Assembly: GCA_028023455.1 (NCBI GenBank)
Contig: JAQFVV010006203.1
Coordinates: 9,342,876 to 9,406,875, forward strand
Direction of reading: 5' to 3'
Origin: Epiperipatus broadwayi
Lineage: Eukaryota; Onychophora; Udeonychophora; Euonychophora; Peripatidae
DNA: 64,000 nucleotides
In this document: positions 49,503 through 60,846 of the stretch, one piece after another
How the letters are laid out: each line of letters starts with the position of its first letter
Numbering within the stretch: the first letter of the stretch is position 1
The notes under the pieces: model-generated
Seen by the model: only the letters and a program-made list of their open reading frames with translations
Database searches by the model: none
Told to the model about the DNA's origin: nothing
Made by a program: the position numbers and the translations under genes

Positions 49503-50470
49503 ATGGTAATTTTTTATAAAACTAAGGAAGGGTGGATAATAGGTTATATTATTTCTCCTTTAGTTTGTTCACTTTATATTAATTATTTGGAAGAGAAAAT
49601 TATTATTAAAAAGAATTGTTTATATTTAAAGTTATTTGTTAGATATGTGGATGATTGTTTGTTTGTAGTTGAGAATGATAAATTGAAAAAATTGGTAAAT
49701 GGGTTTAATTGTTTTGATCTTTTGAGAAAACATGTGATAGAAGGAGGGGGATTAGATTTTGTTAAATTAAAATTTTAGATCTATTGGTGATTAGAAATGT
49801 AAAGACTAATTGTTTAGTATGTAGTCATTAGGTTAAAAGTAAAGAATGAAGGTTTATAATTAAACCTGATAGTTATCAGTCTGTATTTCATAAAGTAATT
49901 GCTTTAAGAAATTATTGTTATAGGAATACAAAATTAAATAATTCTAGTAGGGTAGCTTTGTTTCAGAAAGGTCAATTTTATAAAGATTATTTGAGTGTTG
50001 GCTATTCTGATAAATTTGTTAAAAGTATTTTGTTTAATAGTAATATTTGTAAGGATGTAAAGGATAAAAAAATATGATTTTATTTCTTTGCCATTTAAAT
50101 TGTCTTCTTATAAATTTGTATATAAAAATAGTAATTTGTTTGGAAATAAGAAAATTGTTTGGAAAAGGGGTATTACTTTGAATAATTTATAAATAATACA
50201 AAGGAAATTTTCAATAGGAAGACTATTTCTGGTGTAGTGTATATTATCCCTTGTTTTGTAAGAAGGATTATATAGGTCAGAGTAGTTTGAGCTTAAATGA
50301 AAGAATAAAGGTACATAAAAGTAGGGTTAGAAATATATATCTTAGTTCTGCTTTGTGTGTCCATAAAAAGATACAGGCCACTCTAGTAATTTTGATGAAG
50401 CTAAGGTTGTCTTCTTTGAGAGAAATGAAATAAAAAAAATTAAAGAATCTTTATTATTGAAAATTTATTA
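49503..50470 (+). pseudogene. Penelope-like RT palm end, linker and GIY-YIG relic (family B copy 2)
   Basis: KTKEGWIIGYIISPLVCSLY is motif B, followed by LYINYLEEKI and VRYVDDCLFVVENDKLKKLV (YVDD box at about 49647, catalytic residues intact). After a frame change the linker continues (KPDSYQSVFHKV near 49860). The GIY-YIG domain begins IPCF-KKDYIGQSSLSLNERIKVH at about 50240, with a one-base shift near CF, and runs to an ERNEIKKIKESL equivalent. The first copy of the family (37286-37675) has a better nuclease; this copy has a better RT. Confidence 0.8.
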
Positions 50471-50706
50471 TTCTGAAGCAATTAACTTATTTAAAAGTTC
50501 TTTTAATATTAATGGTGGATGGAAAGCAAATGGAATTGTGGATAATGTTTAATATAAATATAGAGTTGTTTTGTAGTTTATTACACTTGAGAAGTCTGCT
50601 TGTAACAGTGAAACCATTGGTTATGTTTTGGATTTTATTTTCTTGGCTAGTCTGGTTGAGTTTTGGATTTAGGATAATTTTGATTATATATATCATTAAA
50701 AACATT

Positions 50707-50857
50707 CAACAGCTAGACAATCCCAATATCAATAACAATCAACAATTTTGAACTGTTGTCAAGATAACCTCTTATTTATTTATTGTTAAAAAGAGGTTAC
50801 CTTGACAACAGTTTGAAATTGTTGATTGTTACTGATATTGGGATTGTCTAAGTGTTG
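50707..50857. mobile_element. Hairpin MITE, family M, copy 2 (most complete)
   Basis: AGACAATCCCAATATCAATA (50714) mirrors TACTGATATTGGGATTGTCT near 50830; AACTGTTGTCAAGATAACCT mirrors AGGTTACCTTGACAACAGTT. Arms are about 68 bp with a short TTATTTATTTATTG loop. It lies directly at the 3' end of Penelope-like family B copy 2. Confidence 0.85.
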
Positions 50858-51130
50858 AGTGGTTTGTAATGATTACTTACAAACCCATTTAGCCTTGAAC
50901 ATTATTGCACTTATTATTTAAGTAATATATATATATTATTTTATTATAAATTTATTAAGAAAAAGTCTGGGTAGGAATTCAACCCAATTTATCAAATCAG
51001 AGATGCAATGCAGTCATACTAAAACATTTTGTAGGAATTGTCTATATGAAATTTACAATATAAAATGAATATTTAATTATTCAATGAAATTTATATATTT
51101 CAACTTGATGTAAATCAATAAATTTTACAA
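50858..51130. other. Intronic AT-rich DNA
   Basis: About 270 bp. A patch near 50965-51025 (GGTAGGAATTCAACCCAATT) may be an antisense tRNA-like relic; weak. Otherwise nothing recognised. Confidence 0.35.
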
Positions 51131-51137
51131 TAAATAT

Positions 51138-51395
51138 ATTTGTATGTACTTATATGTTCGACTATTTCAATCATCTAAAATGAGTATTGAATGTCTTTAG
51201 AAAAATTTAACTTTATTATTTAAATATTCCAAATACATTCAACTGTTAGTAATAGTAGACAAGTTAGTATATGCACATACTAACAGTTGAATATATTTGA
51301 AAATTTAAATAAAGCTAAATTTTTCTAAAGACATTCAATCCTCATATTAGATGACGGACATAGTCCAACATATAAATGCAACTAAAACACTATCA
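51138..51395. mobile_element. Foldback MITE with ~115-bp arms
   Basis: TTGAATGTCTTTAGAAAAAT near 51188 mirrors ATTTTTCTAAAGACATTCAA near 51318, and CATTCAACTGTTAGTA mirrors TACTAACAGTTGAATATA. Outer ends ACTTATATGTTCGACTAT and ATAGTCCAACATATAAATG are also paired. Non-coding, about 260 bp. Confidence 0.8.
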
Positions 51396-51518
51396 TCACA
51401 AACCTTCAGAAAACACCAATATATTTATTCCTATCCAATGGTAAATAGAATCATAAAACAGAATTAATGGTAGTTTGCTATTTCTGGAATCCTGAACTGG
51501 TTGTTACTGTAAATCTTA

Positions 51519-51554
<36 letters not shown>

Positions 51555-53160
51555 CTTACACTATACATATACACACACACAAACATTTGTATGAACAATG
51601 AAATCTCTATCCATCATTGTAACATACATTATTTTCCTATATTTCGTATCTGCCTTTTTTGTGTGCTGAAATTGGAAACAGTAAAACATTCTTATTTCTA
51701 TCCTTTCTCCATATCTATTATTTATTATCTATAGTCTTTTGAAAAATGATGGATAGAGATTTCACTTTATATGTTTTCTGAATGAAACTCGTTGAAAAAC
51801 TAGCCAATAGGGTGTCCTAATTAAGAAATACCATTGGTACTTTGTTCTTATTTTACAGTGTGTCAAATATAATACAATTTATTCTAGAAACTCAATATTT
51901 TAAATTCAATCAGAAACTTTTGTGATTTCTTTATATCATTAACATATATACACATTATTATATATATATATTCTGCTAAACTGAAATAATTACACAAATT
52001 AACTTGTTTTCACAAGTAATCAATCAACTTGTAATACTATTTACAAATTTTAATGTCAGCAGCTTCTGCAAGACAGTTATTTCATTATCTCAATATCAGT
52101 CATCAGTTGGCAATGTTCTAATATCCATTTTATTTCACGTAAAAAATATTTCCATATAAGCACCAAATAAAAAATATTTCTAATCTTAGAAAGTGTGAAA
52201 TAATCATGACCCAATAACAGTTCTATCTTAGGCTAATTTGTCATAATACCGTATTTAATAGTTTAAGTATTGCTTTATGTATATTTCACATTTTAAGATT
52301 AAGCATTCTTGAATCCTATATTTATATGGAATGGGCTTTGTATAATACAGTGAAATGTAATAGTTGTTGGCTCTTTGCCAACTAATGAGTAATGATGAGA
52401 TTGTGAAGCAATTGACTTAGGCAAGCTGATTGGGTGGAAAATGTGAGATCAAAGTTTATATAAAAATATTGCTAGTATTTGAATGAATACTTTTTTAAAA
52501 TATTATTAAAGTACACACACATGTATATATATAGTGGCAGAAAGAAGTTTGTTGTTAAACTAAAAGATATTTTGGATTATTCTTTGAGGATTTAAAGAAA
52601 TAAACATGGCAAGCAGCTATTCTTACTATGTAATTATCTATATGGTAAATGTGCACCAGTTTCTACGGAAAGTTTATTCGTCTTTTATTTCTTAGTTTAA
52701 GATCAAAAACATTGTGGTCTTATTTCTCAATTGCTTTATTAACTAAAATGTTAATCGAATTTTTGTGAAAATGAAATGAATATGTGTGTGAATTAACTTT
52801 TTTTAAAAGATATTTACAATGATGACAGAAGACTAAATTATGGCCCTTACAACTAGGAGGTTGTAAAGTTTTAACTAAGGCAGCAATTGGTTACCAAAGG
52901 CTGAGGGTGCTAAGAATCCCCTGATTGCATATCCAAGCTGCCATTAGTTGATGATCATTTATTTAGGTACTTAAACTATGGATTACATTCAAGTGAAGGA
53001 ATATTGCATGAGTTGAAAGAATTGTCTAATATATAATGGAGCATTGTTGAACATTGTGAAGTTAGAAGAAAAGGTGAAGAGACAATTGGTTTTAGAAATT
53101 GGACATATGTAATATGTGTAATAATACTCAAGGCTAAACAAGTTTGTAAATAATGGCTAA
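51396..53160. other. Intronic DNA, one less AT-rich patch
   Basis: TA run at 51524-51550. The patch at 52840-53170 is less AT-rich than its surroundings, with no recognised coding or RNA structure. CTCTATCCATCATTGTAACA near 51607 and the complementary AATGATGGATAGAGATTTC near 51745 suggest another weak foldback of about 150 bp. Confidence 0.4.
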
Positions 53161-53168
53161 AAGTCATT

Positions 53169-53297
53169 CAGTACTTAGACAATCCCAATATTAATAACAA
53201 TCAACCTCCTTTTAATATCTTTATTGTTAAAAGGAGGTTGCCTTGACAACAGTTTGAAATTGCTGATTGTTATTAAAATTGGGATTTCTAAGTGTTG
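53169..53297. mobile_element. Hairpin MITE, family M, copy 3 (left arm internally deleted)
   Basis: TTAGACAATCCCAATATTAA (53175) and AACAATCAACCTCCTTTTAA on the left; on the right GGAGGTTGCCTTGACAACAG, TTTGAAATTGCTGATTGTTA and ATTGGGATTTCTAAG. Compared with copy 2, the left arm lacks the segment that pairs with TTGACAACAGTTTGAAATT. Confidence 0.8.
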
Positions 53298-53399
53298 TCT
53301 GATTTGTACTGATTTTACTACAAACATATAAATAATGGCAACATAAAAATTTATTATAAGTAAACAATGTAGTAACAACATTGAGAAGAGTAATAGTAT

Positions 53400-55760
53400 A
53401 GCAGACAGAGCAGCGAGATTAATTATCCAAATTAATGGAAGATGCCAAATGCAGAAAATTCAGGTTTATACCTCATTAAATTCTTATTGTGATGAAGAAG
53501 CAGAGGATTTTTATATGGATAGATAAACTACTTTTAACCAGACTAAACATTTCAAAATTTTCATGGAGGACTTTAATGATAGAATTGATAAATGTTGGAA
53601 GATAAAAATGTTGTGGCCAAATTTTATTATAATGATAAAAATGAGAGAAGACAGAGGCTTGTGGAGTTCACACACAAAAAAGAAAAACTATATTATAAAT
53701 TCTTTCTTTGAAAAAACATGCTAAATGAAAGTACATATGAAAGCATCCAATTGAAAGTAGAGTGTAATTGGATTATATTATGAATAATAGAAAATATATA
53801 ATTTAAGATTGTAATGCTCTTAAGAGATTTAATTAAGGAAGTAATAATTGATTAATAAGATATAAGATATGTGCTAATGTAAAACTAGATAGAGAAAAAC
53901 TTTTAAGAAAGTCAATATTAACAATTTATATTCCTAATCTTTAGAAACATTTCAATGGTTTTAAATTAGATCTTGCAAATCATTTTAAAATATTAACAGA
54001 TTTTAAAGATGGTTTAGAACATAAATAAAAGAAAGATAGCTGATACAGAAAACAGCAAGTTTCCAGTAAATTTTTACTGAGTCAAGACAATATATGAAAA
54101 AAAGAAGGAATACAAACAATTTTGAAAAGAATCCATTAAAAAGAATTGAATGTCTAGAGTTTTGTAAAATGGTACAAAAATAATTAGTAATGATATGAAA
54201 AAAATATAATTGGGATTAACAAGGGAAACTACAGAAAATAATAAAATATGGAACTATTACTATTAAAAGAATGATGACATCATGATATGTTGAAAGAGTT
54301 CTTTAAAGAATTATATAGTAATAATGAACAAGAAAATAAAATATACCATACAATAATTACATCTTCTGATATTGCCCAGCATTTTAAATAAAAAAGTGAA
54401 ACACACAATTAAACTTATAAAGAAGACAAAATCTTCAGGAAATGATAAAATCACAACTGACATCTTAAAAGGAGCAGGTAAAAAATAGGAAAATTGTTGG
54501 CAAATTTATATACCAAATGTCTAAATGATAAAGTTGAAGCAGATGATTGGATGAATGTAGTAGGAATACTGATATTTAAAAAAAGTGATGAAAAAGATAT
54601 TAGAAACTAATGACCTATCAGTCTTCTATTAATTGTATATAAAACTTTTACCAAAATGAAATTTGAATTTTAAAACCAAAAAAAATAAGCTGAATTTAAA
54701 AGTGGCTTTAGAACACCTGGATCATATCATAGTATTGGTAGAAGTTATAGAAAGAATCAACAATGATCAGTGATTAAAGGAATATTTTCATATTCTGAAG
54801 GATATTTATGAAACTGCAATAGCAATGATTACTTTACATGGTTTTACTAAGAAGATTAAGAAGAGTGTATCTTTAAAACTTTTTACAGCAGTTTTAAAAG
54901 AAGTATTTTGTGGATTAAAATGAGAAGCTAAGAGAGCTAAAATAAACAGAGATTATTTAAGTCATCTAGATTTTACAGATAACATGGTTATTTTTGAAAA
55001 TAATGTTTCAAAAATATTCCAGGAGTTAATAGATAAAAATAAGAAAGTAAGACTAAAAAATAAATACTAAAAAGAGAAATGTACAATAATTTTTTACTTA
55101 AAGAAGACAAAGATTGATTATCATGAATTAGAAATTAGCAACTACAAATATCTTGGTCAGATTATGGGTGACATTAATCATAGAATTAAACATAGACGGA
55201 GTTGTTTTGATAAAAACTAATATTATAGGGACATACTATACATTTGAAAAAAAAAAAAAAAAATTTAATGGATGCATTTTATCAATTTTTATTTATGGAT
55301 CTGAGACTAAACTTAAACACTTAAAAGAAAAACAATTCAGAGACTGCAGGTCACATATATGAGTAACAAGAGTGATCAAAAATGAAATGCATGGATAAGA
55401 GAACAAAAGATATCATTGATGTAATTGAAAGAATTAAAAATGCAAGAATAAGAAAACAAAAGATGCAATTGATGTAATTTAAAGAATTAAAATAGTGAAA
55501 GGGATTCAGGCTGGACATATTACTGGAAGAAATGATAAGAGATAAACAGTTGAAAATCTTACTGGATTACAAAAAAATTGTAAAAAAATCTAAAAAAAGA
55601 CCACATATGAGATGGGTGTATTAAATAAGAAACTTTACTGATGAGTGAAGAGATTAAAGAAAGAAAAACTGGATTAAACCTGGAAAGACTTTTGTTGAAT
55701 ATAGATATTGTTTTAGAGAATTTTATAGATGACAGTTTAGTAAATGCTAAGCTGTGATGA
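53400..55760 (+). pseudogene. LINE relic, plus strand, APE endonuclease and RT with internal deletion
   Basis: In order: endonuclease-like RAARLIIQINGRCQMQKIQV, CDEEAEDFYMDR and FKIFMEDFNDRI (GDFN motif with Glu for Gly), 53405-53595; RT start KTKSSGNDKITTDILKGAG (54425) and ISLLL-like block (54620); FKSGFRTPGS...HIIVLVEVIERIN (54690); HILKDIYETAIAMITLH (54790); SLKLFTAVLKEVFCGLK (54870); SHLDFTDNMVIFEN (54958), the RFADD box with the second Asp changed to Asn; then NYKYLGQIMG, CILSIFIYGSETK (55275) and AGHITGRNDKR (55512). Palm motif A (FIDYEKAFD) is missing: the sequence jumps from VIERINNDQ to EYFHILKD. It belongs to the APE-type LINEs often annotated as endonuclease-reverse transcriptase (RTE-like); clade uncertain. 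Confidence 0.8.
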
Positions 55761-56555
55761 TAAAAGTTATTCTAAAAGACCTAATGATTATAGAAATGAA
55801 TACACTAACTAATAGTAATCATAATAAACTCATTAATATTGTGTGCAAACAATCTGATTTAAAACATAATATATAAAATAATCACAGTGTACAACGCTAT
55901 ACTGAAATAAATATACAAGTATTAAATCATTCCACATGGTTAAGAAATCCAGTATCGCCCTCTGTGAACTAATATATAATACATTTTCGTATTTCAAAAT
56001 AGGCAACTCAAAATGATACCACTTTGAACTGTACGCTATTAGATCTTAAATATTGAAATATAAACTAATTCAAACAAAGAACTTGAAATTTTAACAAGCA
56101 ACAATCTAAACTTTTGCTACAAACAAACATTTACTATTATTATATAAATACAAACTAAACATTAGCGTATAGTTTAAAATGATATCATTTTGAGTTGGCT
56201 GTTTTATAATACTAACTGTAATGTATTTATATATTAGTTCACAGAGCAGGTACTGGATTTCTTAACCATGTGGGGTGATTTAATATATATATAATTAGGT
56301 GAAATAACATATTGAATGCATGATTTAAAAATTGCTTCAAAGTTTAGAAACAGTATTAAAATGAACATGCATTTCCTGGAATAAATTCATTGCATAATTT
56401 AATAGAGGGAGAATTAATTTTTATGCCTCCTCAAAGTGCTTTTGATAAATTGAAGAGAAAGATTTCGATGGAAAATTTTCAAATTTATTGGATAAGAGAA
56501 TAAGTATTTTCTATAGCAAGATAATTGATTACTAAAGTTTGCAGATTAAAAAAAA
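55761..56555. other. Intronic DNA with an imperfect foldback
   Basis: TAAGAAATCCAGTATCGCCC...GTGAACTAATATATAATACA near 55940 mirrors ATGTATTTATATATTAGTTC...TGGATTTCTTAACCATGTGG near 56220. AACTCAAAATGATACCACTT near 56007 mirrors ATGATATCATTTTGAGTTGG near 56180. So about 55925-56275 is a ~350-bp foldback element with arms of about 150 bp. No coding. Confidence 0.65.
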
Positions 56556-56559
56556 CATT

Positions 56560-57745
56560 AAAAGAAGCAAACAGAATACTGAATGATAAAAAAAGCAGAT
56601 GAGGATAATAGAGAATAGAAAATAAGAAAATTTTAATACAGTAAGGATTAAGAATAAATTGATACATAGTGAAATATGATTAGAACTTAAGGAGAGTAAT
56701 ACATAGAAAAACTAGATTTGTTTTAAGTTAAAATAGAATAAAACTCTTGGATGTAAAATGCACAGTCAGGAAAATGAAATAAATAAGACAAAGAATGGAA
56801 AGTAATTTTCAGGGGTAAAACACTATAAAAGATGGGAAGAGTATTTCAAATAATTAATATGAAAGAAATATAATGTTTCAATCTATATTACTGGAATCAA
56901 AACATCCCAGGTAGTTAAAAGTAAAATAAGTTACATAATAATGAAGAATAATATTGTAAAAGCTATTATTGAAATAAAATTGGCCATAATATAAGGAATT
57001 GGTAAGTGCCCAGTTCAATTACTGGAAATGGAGATGTGAGAGAATTAGTTTGTTTTGCAATTTCATTACTGTAGAAAAAGCAGGATATATTCTTCCGTAG
57101 TTATGATTAATTTTTAGAAAAACTTTAAATAAAAAACAGGATTTTAGAACAATTATTTTCTGTTACATGCAACTAAGACAGTATTGAAAGTTTAGACATA
57201 TGTTTATAGTAAAGGAGATATGTTTATGTTTGAATAGTAGTTTGGATTTAGAGATAATAAAGAAACAAATATGCAATAGAAGTGATAAGAATTGTTATTG
57301 AGAGATATATAAAAAGAAGAAAGGTTAACTATCTGTTTTATTAATTTTGAGAAAGCTTTTGATAAAAGTAAAATGGAATATTTTATTGGATACATTAAAG
57401 AAAAAAAGTATACATTACAAAAAGAGATGATTATTAGGACATATGTGTAAAAAACATTTGTAAGATTAAAGAGACATATTATGGACCACATAAATATAAA
57501 AAGTGATCCAGGTTCATTTTCTATTCCCTGCTTTGTGTAACATTGATTTAAATAATTTTTTAAAATAAATGTTGTATTGATAAAAATGGAATTACTTTGG
57601 AAATGGGAAGATTCATTATATTAACTCTGTTGATGATATGGTAGTGCGTGCAGATGCTAAGAATGATCAGTTGATTAATTTGGTGATTATTACCTATGTT
57701 GTTGCTTTTAAGATATGTTACAAAGACTTTTGCACTATGATGGGA
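56560..57745 (+). pseudogene. Second LINE relic, plus strand, RT region
   Basis: KHYKRWEEYF-like start (56820), IGKCPVQLLEM (56999, from the APGPDxIxxELLK block), then FGFRDNKETN (57240), ICFINFEKAFDKSKMEYFIG (57335, motif A with catalytic Asp replaced by Asn), MIIRTYV...TFVRLKRHIM and, after a gap, HYINSVDDMVVRADAKNDQL (about 57614), the YADD box changed to SVDD. The order and motifs fit a LINE of a different family from the one to its left. It stops about 80 bp before the TM7-TM8 loop exon. Inactive. Confidence 0.75.
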
Positions 57746-57822
57746 TAATTAAAACTGTTTTATCATTATTATAGATATTAACATTAAAATTATTAATAAA
57801 AATATTGAATATTTAAACTTAC

Positions 57823-57915
57823 AAACAAATTCACCACTGGAAGTTATTAGTTCTGGGATATAATGACTCCATGATTGCTTTTCACAATGACACAGTTTTT
57901 CAACAAAAACATCAC
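57823..57915 (-). CDS. SVOP-like transporter, internal exon (lumenal loop TM7-TM8)
   Basis: Minus-strand exon bounded by a TTGTTTAACAG acceptor and a T|GTAAGT donor. Two bases complete a split Gly codon, 30 codons follow (DVFVEKLCHCEKQ..., ending ELITSSGEFV), and one T is left over. In SVOP-type proteins the loop between TM7 and TM8 is cysteine-containing and ends in a conserved (S/T)xxEFPG segment; here ITSSGEFVS is the counterpart. The leftover T joins CT at 45443 to make Ser, giving GEFVSCILNFLFLDCFGRKK across the splice, which is the expected family order. The plus-strand LINE relic ends only about 80 bp from this exon's donor side. The exon is short and would be missed by ORF length alone; phase continuity on both sides is the main support. 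Confidence 0.85.
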
Positions 57916-58064
57916 CTGTTAAACAAATAATTATAATATTATACATATAATATGCATAAGTACATACAAATATAAATATAAACACCTACAAATATCTATT
58001 GTATCTATAAAGTTATAAAAGTAAAAAACCCATATTAAGTGGAATTTTTATTATTATTTTGGTG

Positions 58065-58094
58065 TTTTGGCCAAATTTAGTTGGCCATCTTCAG
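58065..58094 (-). ncRNA. Hammerhead-like motif (degenerate)
   Basis: Minus strand: CTGAAGA, T, GGCCAA, loop, TTGGCC, AAAAC. As at 11127, one base precedes a 6-bp stem; the GAAA strand has decayed to AAAA. It is followed by ACCAAAATAATAATAAAAAT. Confidence 0.35.
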
Positions 58095-58204
58095 AAATAA
58101 CTACATAGAGATATTGAAAATGAAAATGATGAATTAATAATTTGATCATAGCATTCAGTGTATAAATCTACTGTTTTGAATATTATAATTTATATACTTG
58201 GAGT

Positions 58205-58640
58205 TTAGATCATAGGAGATTTGAACACAGATATTCAAGTTCCCTTCAGTTATCCATTATATTATATATAACCAACAAACATGATCACACACATATGTAA
58301 AAAAGATAAACAATTTCCAATATATGTATTTCATGCTAAACCAGCATTCATCAGTTGGTGCAGATCATCATCTTCCATACATATATATAATCAGTGCTCG
58401 GTTTATATTACGATAGCAAATCTTCAAACTTTAATGGATAGGCTTTAATTCACTCCATCATCTGATGATGGCATGCCCAAATTCCTTGTAGACGCCAATA
58501 TTGACTTAAAATCAACATTGGCTTGATGATAAGGGATTTGGGCATTGCATCATTAGATTTTCAATAATGGAGTGAATTGTAGCCTGTTCATTAAAGTTTG
58601 AAAATTTGCTATCTTAATATAAACTGAGCATTGATTATAT
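58205..58640. repeat. Composite repeat in foldback form (module 2 minus, module 1 minus and plus)
   Basis: Module 2 lies inverted at about 58210-58395 (TTTGAACACAGATATTCAAG...AGATAAACAATTTCC...ACCAGCATTCATCAGTTGG). Module 1 follows inverted (GCAAATCTTCAAACTTTAAT), then a centre near 58500 (CCAATATTGACTTAAAATCA/ACATTGG), then module 1 again in plus orientation (TTCATTAAAGTTTGAAAATT). Module 1 here therefore forms its own ~235-bp foldback, unlike the single-arm copies at 36405 and 63175. Confidence 0.7.
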
Positions 58641-60330
58641 ATATACATCGTGCCAAGGCTAATTTGGCACATGTATATAAAATAATTTTGTCTAAAAAAA
58701 TTATTAAAATAAAAAAAAAATCTTTCATAAAAGAGTTTGAAATAAAAGATTAAAAGTGTGAAGGGGGTTTTCTTAAAGTCAAACTAAAAGTGTTATAAAA
58801 GAAAGTAAAGTTTTTCTAAATTAGTATTTGTAAAAATAAGTAATTTAAAATTTAAAAAATATATAAATCTCTTTTCATTCAAGCTTATTATAATAAATTA
58901 TATATGTGCGTGCGAGTGTAAATAAATGTAAGCATGTTAGAATAATATTAAATATATATATATGTAAATGAAGGTTAAAAAAGAAATTACATTTGGAAAA
59001 AAACAGTGATGGCTTTTAAGTTAAATAAAGATTTTAAAAAACCACACCAGCGGTGGGCTACTAATTAAAGATATAAAAGCAATATGTTTATGAAAGCTAC
59101 TACTAATTAAACAATCTTTGAAAACATGTTGTCATAGGATTAATTACTAATGGAATTTTGACAACACCTATTGCACCTATTGCCGGAGGATATTAAAATG
59201 AAAAACAATTCGGATACATAAATAGCCAGATTTTTTATTGGACTTCAGTTTTTTTCAGTCTAGTTTGCAGTGACAGTCTTGTTTCCATTCAGATAACAGT
59301 GCAGTTTCTATTATGTATCCAGAAACAAAAATGCATTGTTGAGCAGCTTTTAGAAATATACGCTCACGCTTCAGCCTTTTAATTCAACAAGATCAAAATC
59401 TGCCTGTGAAATAATGTCTGCATAACAACTTAGAAATCCTCTGTCAAACAGTCAACGATCTTCAAGAATAAAACCAATGGATTCACATAAAATTTCTTCA
59501 AGAAATGCCCAAATCTAACCGGTTAGATATACTCCATCAGAAGCAGCAGAAGTAGCCAACAACAAGCAATAGCCATGTTCCAAAAATCCTAGGTAAACAT
59601 TTATTTATTATCATTTATACGTAGTAGCCACCACTGTAATTCATCAATCCTACTGAGTAAAATAATTTGAACTCTTAAGCATGCATAAAATGAACTATTG
59701 ATGTGCATGTGTGTGAATGTGAGATAATTTAATGATGTCACATATTATTTATGCTTTTCACCAGATATATGTTATAATGTGTTACTTTAAAAATGTGTGT
59801 GTGTTAAATTAGATTTATCAAGATGTTTAAATTTAGTCAATTAATGGTGGGTAATAAATTATCTTTAAACTTAATTAATGTTAATTAAAATAAAATGTCT
59901 TCAAACTTAAACTTTATTTGTTGGTCAATTCTTTTTACCAACCTTTTATTAATTCTTTCCACCACTAATTTTGTATAATTTTGTTATTGAAATTAAAATT
60001 AGACTGAGCTAGTTTTAGGGAATGTTTTGAGTGCTGGATTATGAGCCTACTATCCGAATACGTTAGTCATTAGACTAGCTGGTGCCCCGGGGTTTACCCC
60101 GAAACAAATAAAATATTTGGATAGTAGGGGTTTGAATATAGCAGCTGAGGTGGGCCATTGTTGATAGTTAAAGCTATCAATAAGATCTCCCATTTTGCTT
60201 GAATGTGCCAGTTCATTCACATAACATTTATAAGATTATAAATGTATTAGGAAGGAGTTTGAAATCGGCCAAAACTTATATATACGTATAAGTAAGTGGC
60301 TTCAGCGGTTCAACCTGGTGCAATATATAT
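58641..60330. other. Intronic DNA between the first two exons in the window; GTGCCAAG hairpin; otherwise empty
   Basis: GTGCCAAGGCTAATTTGGCAC at 58650-58670 is a small hairpin. The rest includes a less AT-rich stretch at 59130-59640 without recognised frames, and a CCGGGGTTTACCCCG palindrome near 60087-60101 next to a weak tRNA-like stretch. Confidence 0.4.
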
Positions 60331-60505
60331 ATATATATGTGTGTGTGTTGGAGATGATCTGGATAAACTAATGGGTGCTGGTTCAGCATGAAATATGAAT
60401 ATTGTAGATCATTTATCTTTTTCACATGTGTGTTGGTTATATAAAACAGAGTGGATAGCTGAAGGGAGCTTGAATGTCTGTGTTCAAAACCCCTATAATT
60501 AAACA
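60330..60505 (+). repeat. SINE-like dispersed repeat, module 2 (copy 3)
   Basis: GGAGATGATCTGGATAAACT, TTATCTTTTTCACATGTGTG and GTGTTCAAAACCCCTATAAT match the other module 2 copies in order. Confidence 0.65.
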
Positions 60506-60595
60506 CATTGTTTGTAATTCTCACATTCATATTTTTGTAGTAATTAATAACAATATATATTATGTAAAGTATGTATATACACATTAAAAAGTGAC

Positions 60596-60664
60596 AGCTT
60601 GAGTTTCGAACCAGGAACTTTACCTCTTCAATGTGTTACTTTACCACTGCATTAAATCACACAG
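60596..60664 (-). repeat. tRNA-related SINE head or tRNA relic
   Basis: Minus strand: TTTAATGCAGTGGTAAAGTA (A-box like) and CCTGGTTCGAAACTC (B-box GGTTCGAAAC) with tRNA-like spacing. The acceptor stem is not complementary, so it is not an intact tRNA gene. Confidence 0.5.
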
Positions 60665-60846
60665 GGTACAAAAAGTATTGTGATTAAGCAATATAAACCG
60701 TAGCAATTTTTTATAAACTCTTAATCATAACAGAAGATTTTATAATAACTATTATAGCATTTTAAAATTCATTAAAAAATAAAAAAAGTAGATTTTATAA
60801 ATTGAGAAAACTCATAATGAACCATGTGAGTCTTTAGAAATTTTAC

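Larger units (their letters stand above)
48300..50695 (+). mobile_element. Penelope-like element, family B copy 2, with inverted terminal copies
   Basis: Plus strand. The segment at 48306-48488 is an inverted, diverged copy of the 3' end at about 50505-50690 (AGACTAGCCAAGAAAATAAA on the left mirrors the right around TTTATTTTCTTGGCTAGTCT). Between them lie a 5' region, RT, linker and GIY-YIG domain, all broken. This is the longest Penelope-like copy in the window (about 2.4 kb) and the best template for family B. Confidence 0.88.

Noticed and set aside
60020-60105. tRNA-like sequence near the CCGGGGTTTACCCCG palindrome
   Set aside because: No consistent cloverleaf on either strand; A and B boxes not convincing.
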